Source: Gammaproteobacteria bacterium
GTDB lineage: Bacteria > Pseudomonadota > Gammaproteobacteria > JACCYU01
DNA length: 39,404 bases
Direction: 5' to 3'
Assembly: GCA_013695765.1 (NCBI GenBank)
Contig: JACCZW010000125.1
Location: forward strand, 1-39,404
Positions 7,422 through 14,516 of this stretch are shown here, one piece after another. Made by a program: the position numbers and the translations under genes. Each line of letters opens with the position of its first letter. Within the stretch, counting starts at the first letter, position 1. Under the pieces are notes generated by a model. The model was not told the DNA's origin and did not search any database. It worked only from the letters and a program-made list of their open reading frames with translations.

Positions 7422-7431
7422 GTTATATAAC
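7422..7431. promoter_or_regulatory. Perfect AT-rich palindrome GTTATATAAC upstream of cysJ
   Basis: This 10-bp dyad lies about 100 bases before the preferred cysJ start and includes TATAAC, which could be a -10 hexamer on the minus strand. No good -35 was seen. It is either part of the cysJ promoter or an operator. Confidence 0.25.
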
Positions 7432-7629
7432 GAAAATGTATTTACCCACCGGATTCATAAGCGGCACGACGTAGATACGATCGTCGAGCGTGACGCCACA
7501 CCAGAATTATAATTTTTTTATGGAGTCCATCATATCTATTGATGGCAAGCTTTTGATTAAATTTGCGCTAGCTTCATTTAACCGCACCGCGCGCGGCTCA
7601 GGCGCGATTACTCACCTCGAATCCCCAAG

Positions 7630-7638
7630 TTATGCACA
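7630..7638 (+). promoter_or_regulatory. DnaA box upstream of nrdAB
   Basis: TTATGCACA fits the DnaA box consensus TTATNCACA exactly. DnaA is known to control nrdAB in E. coli, linking dNTP supply to replication initiation, so a box 50 bases upstream of the nrdA promoter makes biological sense. Confidence 0.5.
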
Positions 7639-7663
7639 GGTTCTGGACCAGATTTCCACCAAT

Positions 7664-7711
7664 ACACCGCATCTTGTGCTTGACATGAAACGAAACCACA
7701 CGTAGTAGTGG
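7664..7711. promoter_or_regulatory. Pair of NrdR-box-like dyads before nrdA
   Basis: ACACCGCATCTTGTGC (7664-7679) and CCACACGTAGTAGTGG (7696-7711) each keep the outer CAC...GTG halves of the NrdR box (ACACWATATATWGWGT). Their centres are 32 bp apart, three helical turns, which is the spacing NrdR needs. They bracket the -35 and cover the -10 of the candidate nrdA promoter, as expected of a repressor. Match to consensus is moderate (11 and 9 of 16). Confidence 0.4.
7680..7708 (+). promoter_or_regulatory. Candidate nrdA promoter
   Basis: A perfect -35 TTGACA (7680-7685), a 17-base spacer and a weak -10 TAGTAG (7703-7708) predict a start near 7715, about 70 bases before nrdA. Confidence 0.4.
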
Positions 7712-7785
7712 TGCGCGTTCGACGTGTAATAGCTTCACACAAGCAGCGCGCAACCACGATCCCGCACGCGACTGAGGAAATTCAG

Positions 7786-10662
7786 ATGCAATTCGAGCCT
7801 TCCACCGCCCCACGCACAGACACGCGACCCAACGGCAAACCCGGTGTGGCCACCGAGATCGCCGCGGCCGCACCCGGACGCTATCGCGTTATCCGGCGCA
7901 ACGGCAAGGCCACCGTTTTTGATAAGAACAAGATCAAGCACGCGGTCACCAAGGCGTTTCTCGCCGTGGAAGACGGCAATGCCGCCGCCTCCGGGCGCAT
8001 CCGCGAGGCCGTGGATCGCCTGACCGAACGCGTAACGGGCGCGCTGGTGCGCAACCTGCCGGACGGCGGCATCTTCCACATTGAGGACATACAGGATCAG
8101 GTCGAACTGGCGCTGATGCGCGGCGAACATCACAAGGTCGCGCGCGCTTATGTGCTGTATCGCGAAGAGCACGCCAGGGCGCGCGCTGCGCACAAAGGCA
8201 CGGCCCGGATAGCAAACGCGCAACCGGTGCTTAACGTCACGTTGCCCGATGGCAACATAAAGCCGCTGGATACCGAACGGCTGCACAAGGTCGTTAACGA
8301 GGCGTGCCGTGGTACGGCGGATGTAGACCCCGAACCCATCATCGCCGAGACCGTGCGCAATCTTTACGACGGCGTGCACGAGCACGAGGTCGGCACCGCG
8401 CTGACTCTGGCCGCGCGCACCCTGATCGAGAAAGAACCGAACTACACCTATGTCTCGGCGCGCCTGCTGCTGGACAATCTGCGCCGCGAAGCGCTGTCAT
8501 TTCTGGCCGCCGGACATCGTGAAGCGACCTTCGATGAAATGCGGGAGCTTTATCCGCGATATTTTGGAGAATACGTCGCGCGCGCGGCCGAGCTGGAGCT
8601 TCTAGACCCTAAACTCGCGACCGAATACGATCTGGAAAAACTCGGCGCGGCGCTTAAGCCTGAGCGCGATCACCAGTTCACCTACCTCGGCCTGCAAACC
8701 CTGTACGACCGCTATTTTCTGCACACCGGCAGCACGCATTTCGAGCTGCCGCAGGCGTTCTTTATGCGGGTCGCGATGGGCCTGGCGATCAACGAGATCG
8801 ACCGCGAGGCGCGTGCGGTCGAATTCTATAACCTCCTCTCGTCGTTCGACCTCATGAGTTCCACTCCGACCCTGTTCAACGCCGGCACCTTGCGGCCGCA
8901 GTTGTCCAGTTGTTACCTGACCACCGTGCCGGACGATCTGTATGGCATCTTCGAGTCCATCCAGGACGATGCGATGCTCTCCAAGTTTGCCGGCGGCCTG
9001 GGCAACGACTGGACGCGGGTGCGCGCCATGGGCTCGCACATCAAGGGCACCAACGGCAAGTCGCAGGGCATAGTGCCGTTCCTTAAGGTCGCCAACGACA
9101 CCGCAGTAGCCGTCAACCAGGGCGGTAAGCGCAAGGGCGCGATGTGCGCCTATCTCGAAACCTGGCATCTGGATATCGAGGAGTTCATCCAGCTGCGCAA
9201 GAACACGGGTGACGAGCGCCGCCGCACGCACGACATGAACACCGCCAACTGGATTCCGGACCTGTTCTTAAAGCGCGTGATGGAAGACGGGCAGTGGACC
9301 TTGTTCTCGCCCAACGAGACCGCGGACCTGCACGATTTGTATGGCCGCGCATTCGAGCAGCGTTACGCCGAATACGAAACACAAGCCGCGCGCGGCGAGA
9401 TCAGAAACTTCAAACAGCTCAAGGCCATCGATCTGTGGCGCAAGATGCTGAGCATGGTGTACGAAACCGGGCATCCGTGGATGACCTTCAAGGACCCGTG
9501 CAACCTGCGCTCGCCGCAGGGTCACGTCGGTCAGGTGCATTGCTCGAACCTGTGCACCGAGATCACCCTGAACACATCGGATGACGAGATCGCGGTATGC
9601 AATCTGGCCTCGATAAACCTCGCCGCGCACGTGGACAGCCAGGGTCTGGACCACAAGAAGCTGAAGCAGACCGTCGCCACCGCCATGCGCATGCTGGACA
9701 ACGTGATCGACTACAACTATTACAGCGTCGGCAAGGCGCGCGCCGCGAATCTGCGTCATCGCCCGGTGGGTCTGGGACTCATGGGTTTTCAGGACGCGCT
9801 CTACAAGCTGCGCATTCCGTACGCGAGTGATGCCGCGGTGGAATTCGCTGATCGCTCCATGGAAGCGATCAGCTACCACGCGATCGAGGCCTCCACCGAC
9901 CTGGCCTGCGAGCGAGGCGCGTATTCGAGCTTCAGCGGTTCACTGTGGAGCCAAGGCGTGCTGCCCATCGATTCCATCGCGCGGCTCGAGCGGGAGCGCG
10001 GCGGCTATCTGGAGATGGATCGCTCCAGCGCGCTGGACTGGGAACCCTTGCGCGAACGCGTAAAAACCGTGGGCATGCGCAACTCCAACATCATGGCGAT
10101 CGCGCCCACGGCGACCATTTCCAACATCTGCGGCGTCACGCAGAGCATCGAGCCCACGTATCAGAACCTGTTCGTCAAATCCAATCTGTCGGGCGAGTTC
10201 ACCTGCATCAATCCGTTTCTGGTCGATGATCTCAAACAGCGCGGTCTGTGGGACGACGTGATGGTCAACGACCTCAAGTACTACGACGGCAGCGTGCAGG
10301 CCATCGACCGGGTGCCCGCCGAACTCAAGTTGCTGTACGCGACGGCTTTCGAGGTCGATCCAGAATTTCTGGTGGAAGCCGGATCACGCCGGCAAAAGTG
10401 GCTCGATCAGGCGCAGTCGCTGAATCTGTATATGGCCAAGCCCTCCGGCAAGAAGATCGATAATCTTTACCGGCTTGCCTGGACGCGCGGCCTGAAGACC
10501 ACGTATTACCTGCGCTCGTTAGGCGCTACGCACGTTGAAAAAAGCACCATGAGCGACGGGCGCGCCAGCAAACTCAACGCCGTGCCGACCAACGGAGCGG
10601 GCACGCAGGAGAAACTACAAGCCTGCGCGATCGATGATCCCGATTGCGAAGCTTGCCAATAA
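7786..10662 (+). CDS. nrdA: Class I ribonucleoside-diphosphate reductase, alpha subunit
   Basis: NrdA makes deoxyribonucleotides from ribonucleoside diphosphates. The 958-aa product starts at the ATG at 7786, behind GAGGAAA; a longer frame upstream lacks a site. Two N-terminal ATP-cone domains come first (about residues 30-125, YRVIRRNGKATVFDKNKI, and 145-235, TLPDGNIKPLDTERLHKVV), so dATP/ATP overall-activity control is likely. The catalytic barrel shows the redox cysteines in LSSCYL and VCNLASINL, the active-site N-x-C-x-E in SNLCTEI, and the radical-relay tyrosines in TTYYLR. The C-terminal CEAC pair, which re-reduces the active site, ends the protein. Two ATP-cones and this length resemble the NrdA partners of class Ic enzymes such as that of Chlamydia. 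Confidence 0.95.
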   Translation: MQFEPSTAPRTDTRPNGKPGVATEIAAAAPGRYRVIRRNGKATVFDKNKIKHAVTKAFLAVEDGNAAASGRIREAVDRLTERVTGALVRNLPDGGIFHIEDIQDQVELALMRGEHHKVARAYVLYREEHARARAAHKGTARIANAQPVLNVTLPDGNIKPLDTERLHKVVNEACRGTADVDPEPIIAETVRNLYDGVHEHEVGTALTLAARTLIEKEPNYTYVSARLLLDNLRREALSFLAAGHREATFDEMRELYPRYFGEYVARAAELELLDPKLATEYDLEKLGAALKPERDHQFTYLGLQTLYDRYFLHTGSTHFELPQAFFMRVAMGLAINEIDREARAVEFYNLLSSFDLMSSTPTLFNAGTLRPQLSSCYLTTVPDDLYGIFESIQDDAMLSKFAGGLGNDWTRVRAMGSHIKGTNGKSQGIVPFLKVANDTAVAVNQGGKRKGAMCAYLETWHLDIEEFIQLRKNTGDERRRTHDMNTANWIPDLFLKRVMEDGQWTLFSPNETADLHDLYGRAFEQRYAEYETQAARGEIRNFKQLKAIDLWRKMLSMVYETGHPWMTFKDPCNLRSPQGHVGQVHCSNLCTEITLNTSDDEIAVCNLASINLAAHVDSQGLDHKKLKQTVATAMRMLDNVIDYNYYSVGKARAANLRHRPVGLGLMGFQDALYKLRIPYASDAAVEFADRSMEAISYHAIEASTDLACERGAYSSFSGSLWSQGVLPIDSIARLERERGGYLEMDRSSALDWEPLRERVKTVGMRNSNIMAIAPTATISNICGVTQSIEPTYQNLFVKSNLSGEFTCINPFLVDDLKQRGLWDDVMVNDLKYYDGSVQAIDRVPAELKLLYATAFEVDPEFLVEAGSRRQKWLDQAQSLNLYMAKPSGKKIDNLYRLAWTRGLKTTYYLRSLGATHVEKSTMSDGRASKLNAVPTNGAGTQEKLQACAIDDPDCEACQ

Positions 10663-10676
10663 ACGCCGCTGAGAAA

Positions 10677-10817
10677 ATGACCCATCGTAACCTGCAAGCC
10701 CGCCGCCGCGTGCAGTTCACGCAGCTCGCGCGCAACACGGAGACAGGGCCGAAAGCGACCGCGCAACCTCGCGAGCCGCTGGCTTTCACCCCGCGCAAGC
10801 CGCAGTCGAAATCATAA
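10677..10817 (+). CDS. 46-aa basic protein between nrdA and nrdB
   Basis: An ATG 14 bases after the nrdA stop opens 46 codons (MTHRNLQARRRVQFTQLARN...) ending in TAA 28 bases before the nrdB ATG. The product is rich in Arg, Gln and Pro and has no membrane span. A weak purine stretch (TGAGAA) precedes the ATG. Its place inside a two-gene operon whose members are normally adjacent, and its filling of the gap, make a real gene plausible, but I recognise no family and it may be chance. Confidence 0.4.
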   Translation: MTHRNLQARRRVQFTQLARNTETGPKATAQPREPLAFTPRKPQSKS

Positions 10818-10845
10818 TGCAGACACGTAGAAACGGAGATTGAAA

Positions 10846-12057
10846 ATGCTGAACTGGGACGAACCGACTGGCGAACGTCACGACTACGACGCCAATGCTT
10901 CGCGCGGAAACAACCGCACGCCCGCGGAAGTAAATCCCTATTCGCTATCCGCCGGCGATGCGGCCTCGCCGCCAGCGAACGTCAAGAGCGCGCCCGACGA
11001 CCACGGCGCGACCGGGCTTGAAGAAGTCGAAATGGGCGCCGGGCGCATACGCGTGGACGACAAACGCATCATCAACTGCCGCGCCGATCTGAATCAGCTG
11101 GTGCCATTCAAATACAAATGGGCCTGGCAGAAATATCTGGATGGCTGCGCGAACCACTGGATGCCGCAGGAAATCAACATGAACGCGGATATCGCGCTGT
11201 GGAGATCATCCGGCGGATTGAGCAACGACGAACGTCTGATCCTCAAACGCTCGCTGGGCTTTTTTGCCAGTGCCGAATCTCTGATCGCCAACAACCTTGT
11301 GCTGGCGGTTTATCGTCACATCACCAATCCCGAGTGCCGCCAGTACCTGCTGCGGCAGGCCTTCGAGGAGGCGGTGCACACGCATTGTTTTCAATACATC
11401 GTCGAATCGCTGGGTCTGGACGAGAAGGAAATCTTCAACATGTATCGCGAGATTCCCGCGGTGCACGAGAAGGCCGCATGGGCGCTGCCTTATACGCAGT
11501 CCCTGGGCGACCCGCAGTTCCACACCGGCACGGCGGAGACCGATCAAAGACTACTGCGCGACCTGATCGCGTTCTACGTCATCTTCGAGGGCATCTTCTT
11601 CTACGGCGGCTTCGTGCAGTTTCTCTCCTTCGGCCGGCGCAACAAGATGACCGGCACCGCCGAACAGGTGCAGTACATCCTGCGCGACGAATCCATGCAC
11701 CTCAACTTCGGCATCGATCTCATCAACCAGATCAAGATCGAGAATCCGCATCTGTGGAGCGGCAGTTTCAAGGCCGAGGCGCAAAAGATGATTCGCGAAG
11801 CGGCCGAACTCGAAATCCGCTACACGAAAGACAGCATGCCGCACGGCGTGCTGGGCCTGAACGCCGGCATGGTCAATGAATACCTGCACTTCATCGCCAA
11901 CCGTCGCTGCGCGCAAGTCGGTTTATCCGAACTCTGGCCCGGCGCGGAAAATCCGTTCCCGTGGATGAGCGAAATGGTGGATTTGAACAAAGAGAAAAAC
12001 TTCTTCGAAACGCGCGTGACGGAGTATCAGACTGGAGGGGCGCTGAGTTGGGAGTAA
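10846..12057 (+). CDS. nrdB: Ribonucleotide reductase beta subunit, class Ic type (Mn/Fe)
   Basis: NrdB provides the oxidising cofactor for NrdA. The 403-aa product starts at the ATG at 10846, seven bases after GGAG; a TTG two codons earlier is in the same frame. Metal ligands are E144, E175, H178, E248, E282 and H285. Two features depart from standard class Ia: the first ligand is Glu instead of Asp, and the position four after H178, normally the radical tyrosine, is F182 ([11 protein letters not shown]), with Tyr at 184. The spacings 31, 3, 73, 34 and 3 are those of Chlamydia trachomatis R2 (E89, E120, H123, E193, E227, H230; F127, Y129), the founding class Ic enzyme with a Mn(IV)/Fe(III) centre. 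Subclass is inferred from these residues. Confidence 0.93.
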   Translation: MLNWDEPTGERHDYDANASRGNNRTPAEVNPYSLSAGDAASPPANVKSAPDDHGATGLEEVEMGAGRIRVDDKRIINCRADLNQLVPFKYKWAWQKYLDGCANHWMPQEINMNADIALWRSSGGLSNDERLILKRSLGFFASAESLIANNLVLAVYRHITNPECRQYLLRQAFEEAVHTHCFQYIVESLGLDEKEIFNMYREIPAVHEKAAWALPYTQSLGDPQFHTGTAETDQRLLRDLIAFYVIFEGIFFYGGFVQFLSFGRRNKMTGTAEQVQYILRDESMHLNFGIDLINQIKIENPHLWSGSFKAEAQKMIREAAELEIRYTKDSMPHGVLGLNAGMVNEYLHFIANRRCAQVGLSELWPGAENPFPWMSEMVDLNKEKNFFETRVTEYQTGGALSWE

Positions 12058-12097
12058 ATTCGGCAGGACCAGCATGCCAAGTCTTGTGCAAAATTAA

Positions 12098-12274
12098 ATG
12101 GATCAAGCGCAAACTAAACAACGATCGAAAGTCCTCGTTATTGTGCGCGGCGACGTCGCTGAGGTATACGCCGAGCCTGGAACAGATGTGTGTCTGGTCG
12201 ATTATGATAACGAACCTGAAGCAGAAATCCCTAAAGAGTATCGTCATCTGTTAAGTGGACCTTCAGCTTCCTGA
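12098..12274 (+). CDS. Small 58-aa hypothetical protein
   Basis: An ATG at 12098 opens 58 codons. The product reads KVLVIVRGDVAEVYAEPG followed by VDYDNEPEAEIP, a strand-rich small fold of a type I associate with short accessory proteins of phages and mobile DNA, of unknown function. No clear ribosome binding site precedes it. It overlaps the start of a broken DpnI-like gene by 20 bases. Both are more AT-rich than nrdB, suggesting they arrived together. Confidence 0.6.
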   Translation: MDQAQTKQRSKVLVIVRGDVAEVYAEPGTDVCLVDYDNEPEAEIPKEYRHLLSGPSAS

Positions 12275-12545
12275 TTACTTATGTAAGGAGTACAAGAAGC
12301 CCCGCTCAGCGAGCCCGAGTTCTCACCGAGCTTTGGGCTGAGAGGAATGTACTCTGTCCCTTTTGCTCTAAATTCTAACTAAGACGCCTAATAACAATCC
12401 GGCGACCGATTTTTACTGCAATAGCTGTCAGCAAGATTTTGAACTAAAAAGCGGCAGGTCATCGCGCGCTGGCTTAGATATGTTCAATACATCCATCGCG
12501 CCGCCTGACCGGAATAATGCGCAATTCATCGCTCCATACTGGTGA
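12255..12545 (+). pseudogene. DpnI-like restriction endonuclease, frameshifted and truncated
   Basis: Read across two frameshifts, the region gives VDLQLPDYLCKEYKKP (GTG at 12255), then AQRARVLTELWAERNVLCPFCSK, then NNNPATDFYCNSCQQDFELK. This matches the DpnI N-terminus in order, including both CxxC zinc pairs and FELKS; DpnI reads QKARILTEDW, YCPNCG, NNRPVADFYC and EEFELKS. DpnI cuts DNA methylated at GATC. The first frameshift lies in the CCCC run near 12299, the second near 12383. After FELKSG the frame loses similarity and stops at 12545, so the later catalytic and winged-helix parts are gone. It is certainly dead. Confidence 0.75.
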
Positions 12546-12595
12546 ATTGCCGCGTTCGTCACATTCCGGCAACGTTCCTTTGCGCGCGCATCGCG

Positions 12596-12624
12596 CCCGG
12601 GCTATGAAGGACTCACAGCCCGGG
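12596..12624 (+). terminator. GC-rich stem-loop
   Basis: CCCGGGCT (12596-12603) and AGCCCGGG (12617-12624) are exact inverted repeats around a 13-base loop, between the DpnI remnant and the next gene. There is no T-run, so it is a weak candidate terminator at best. Confidence 0.35.
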
Positions 12625-12688
12625 TAAGCGCCGTAAAGCACTCACGGTGATGACTCAGGCGATGAACCTCACGCATAAGGAGTTTGCC

Positions 12689-12946
12689 GTGGAAAGACTG
12701 ATCACTGACTTCTGCTTTCTGCCCGCCTATCAGGACGTATTTACCGGCGAAACTCATCTGCCGCTGGGCGTCGACGGTGTCGTTTCCTCTACGCACACTT
12801 TGTACGGTCTGCCGGACACCTGGGTGCTGGCGCGGGACGACGAGGGTCACCCGTTGGTGCTGAAGGCGCATATTATCGCCGGCTTCATGCGCAGTGGACG
12901 CTTTTACTCCCCCGAGGAGCTGGCGAGCATTTCTTACGATGCCTGA
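12689..12946 (+). CDS. Hypothetical protein, 85 aa
   Basis: The GTG at 12689 is preferred because AAGGAG lies seven bases before it; an ATG at 12647 in the same frame lacks such a site. The product (MERLITDFCFLPAYQDVFTG...ISYDA) is soluble, with no signal peptide or membrane span and no motif I recognise. Phrases such as GLPDTWVLARDDEGHPLVLK suggest a small mixed alpha/beta fold. It stands alone between the DpnI remnant and the OmpA-domain gene. Confidence 0.65.
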   Translation: MERLITDFCFLPAYQDVFTGETHLPLGVDGVVSSTHTLYGLPDTWVLARDDEGHPLVLKAHIIAGFMRSGRFYSPEELASISYDA

Positions 12947-13026
12947 ACACCGAAAGATCAGCGCGGCACCATCGTCCCCTTGACACGCGGGACTTCGGCA
13001 TGCCCACGCGCACGCCGCTTCGATGT

Positions 13027-13032
13027 TAGAAT
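13027..13032 (+). promoter_or_regulatory. Extended -10 upstream of the OmpA-domain gene
   Basis: TGTTAGAAT forms an extended -10 (TGn plus TAGAAT at 13027-13032), followed by CGCG. The same 11 bases, ATGTTAGAATC, occur just before the GTPase gene at 14501. The predicted start near 13039 leaves a leader of about 65 bases. Confidence 0.35.
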
Positions 13033-13105
13033 CGCGAAGCCCGCACGATCTATATTGAATAAAGATTGGGGCGCATAACGAACGGCGATTGCAGAGAGAC
13101 GAACC

Positions 13106-14338
13106 ATGCTTACCGGAGCTGTCATCTATCGTGCCATCATCGGCACCCTGGTTGCTTCTACCACCATGACCGGATGGACGGCCTATTATTTCGAGGTCGA
13201 TGCGGCCCGGCAGCATCGGCAAAAGTCCGCGGCGGTGGAGACCCAGCTTACCCAGCAGATCACGGCGCTTCAGCGGCGTTACGATACTTTCCGTCAGGCA
13301 CGCGAAGCGCGGCCAAAAGCCGCGTCGGAAACATCCACCGCCGGCAGCCGCATGGAAGGTCAGCTCGTCACCAGACTCGCGGAGCGTGACAATCTGAATT
13401 CGCGCCTTGACACGGCGCGCACCGACCAGACGCGGATCGCCGAACAACTTCAAGCCATGCTACGCGAGCGTGACCGGCTGGCCGCGCAACTGGATTCCGC
13501 CAAGGGCGCGCAGACCGATTTGCGCGCCGAACTCAAGGCCAACAAAAGGCGGATCAGCGCGGCGGTCGCCGAACTCGAAGGCTCGCAACAGCAACGCGCG
13601 GCTTTGCGAAAACGGCAGCAACACTTAAAGGCTCGTCTGAATGCGGCCATCGAAAGACAGGAAAAACTGCGCGCGCGCCTGCGGGTGACCAACGACCGGA
13701 TCAAGGCCAGGGAATCAGCGTTGCAGGCCGCGAAGCAAAAGTTCGAAAAACTGCAATCGAGCCTGAGTGACGCGACCGGCAGGATTGGGCGGCTGACCGC
13801 GGCGGTCGATCGCGCAAGACAGGCGCGGCAACAGGAAATCGACCGTTTCGCGCAGCTCAAGAGCGCGCTCGAGGACAAGCTCCGCAGTCGGGAGATCACG
13901 ATCGAACGTTTGCGTAACGACCGCACGCTAATCCGCGTGGGCGGCGACATTTTGTTTAATCTCGGTTCAGCCGAACTCAAACCCAACGGCGCCGAGGCGC
14001 TGCACCTGATTGCCGAGGCACTAAAGGAATTTCCCGATCGCGAAGTCAGTCTTGAGGGTCATACCGATAACCTGACGATCGGTGGGAGCTTAACCGAAAT
14101 CTATCCCAGCAACTGGGAGCTGTCCGCCGGGCGCGCCGCGCGCGCCGCGCGTTTCCTGCAAACCGAAGCAGGCATCGACCCGCGCCGCCTGCGCGTGGTG
14201 GGCTACAGCGAGTATCGGCCGGTAGCGCCCAACGATGAACCCGCCCAACAGGCGCGCAATCGCCGCATCGAGATCATGCTGCTGCCGCGCGCGAAGAACG
14301 TTTCGGTCGAGCAGGCTGAACTTCCGTCAAAGCTCTAA
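13106..14338 (+). CDS. OmpA/MotB-domain protein with long coiled coil
   Basis: The product has 410 aa. An N-terminal hydrophobic stretch (residues about 4-27) anchors it in the inner membrane or acts as an uncleaved signal. Residues about 30-275 are a long Ala/Arg/Gln-rich coiled coil. The C-terminal 130 residues are an OmpA-like peptidoglycan-binding domain: RVGGDILFNLGSAELKPNG, SLEGHTDN, NWELSAGRA and ARNRRIEIML, including the Asp and Arg that bind diaminopimelate. The layout (membrane anchor, coiled coil, OmpA domain) suits a protein bridging the inner membrane and the cell wall. It precedes two membrane GTPases on the same strand, but 178 bases and a separate promoter intervene. Confidence 0.85.
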   Translation: MLTGAVIYRAIIGTLVASTTMTGWTAYYFEVDAARQHRQKSAAVETQLTQQITALQRRYDTFRQAREARPKAASETSTAGSRMEGQLVTRLAERDNLNSRLDTARTDQTRIAEQLQAMLRERDRLAAQLDSAKGAQTDLRAELKANKRRISAAVAELEGSQQQRAALRKRQQHLKARLNAAIERQEKLRARLRVTNDRIKARESALQAAKQKFEKLQSSLSDATGRIGRLTAAVDRARQARQQEIDRFAQLKSALEDKLRSREITIERLRNDRTLIRVGGDILFNLGSAELKPNGAEALHLIAEALKEFPDREVSLEGHTDNLTIGGSLTEIYPSNWELSAGRAARAARFLQTEAGIDPRRLRVVGYSEYRPVAPNDEPAQQARNRRIEIMLLPRAKNVSVEQAELPSKL

Positions 14339-14351
14339 TAAGAGGACTACC

Positions 14352-14426
14352 ATGCGAACTCAGTGGCTTGCGAGCCGAGGCGCGGGAGCGATTCACACCT
14401 GCACAGCGACTCCCGGCGCCGGATAA
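14352..14426 (+). CDS. Possible 24-aa peptide after the OmpA-domain gene
   Basis: An ATG lies seven bases after a strong AGAGGA site, 13 bases beyond the OmpA-gene stop. It opens only 24 codons (MRTQWLASRGAG...). The good ribosome binding site is the only argument for it; it could be the remnant of a lost gene. Confidence 0.25.
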   Translation: MRTQWLASRGAGAIHTCTATPGAG

Positions 14427-14504
14427 TTCGACAGCGAAGACACGCGTCGTCCCTCAACTATCGCCCCGCGAGCGAGGCTCGAACTCGCTGTCGCGTGCGA
14501 ATGT

Positions 14505-14510
14505 TAGAAT
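14505..14510 (+). promoter_or_regulatory. Extended -10 directly before the GTPase start
   Basis: TGTTAGAAT places a TAGAAT -10 at 14505-14510, and the ATG follows at 14517. Normal spacing puts the transcription start on the A of the ATG, so this mRNA would be leaderless. No ribosome binding site is seen, which agrees. Confidence 0.45.
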
Positions 14511-14516
14511 CCTGAC

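Noticed and set aside
7490-7705. 71-codon frame in the cysJ-nrdA gap
   Set aside because: No ribosome binding site and no protein-like pattern, and it overlaps the DnaA box, NrdR-like boxes and nrdA promoter.
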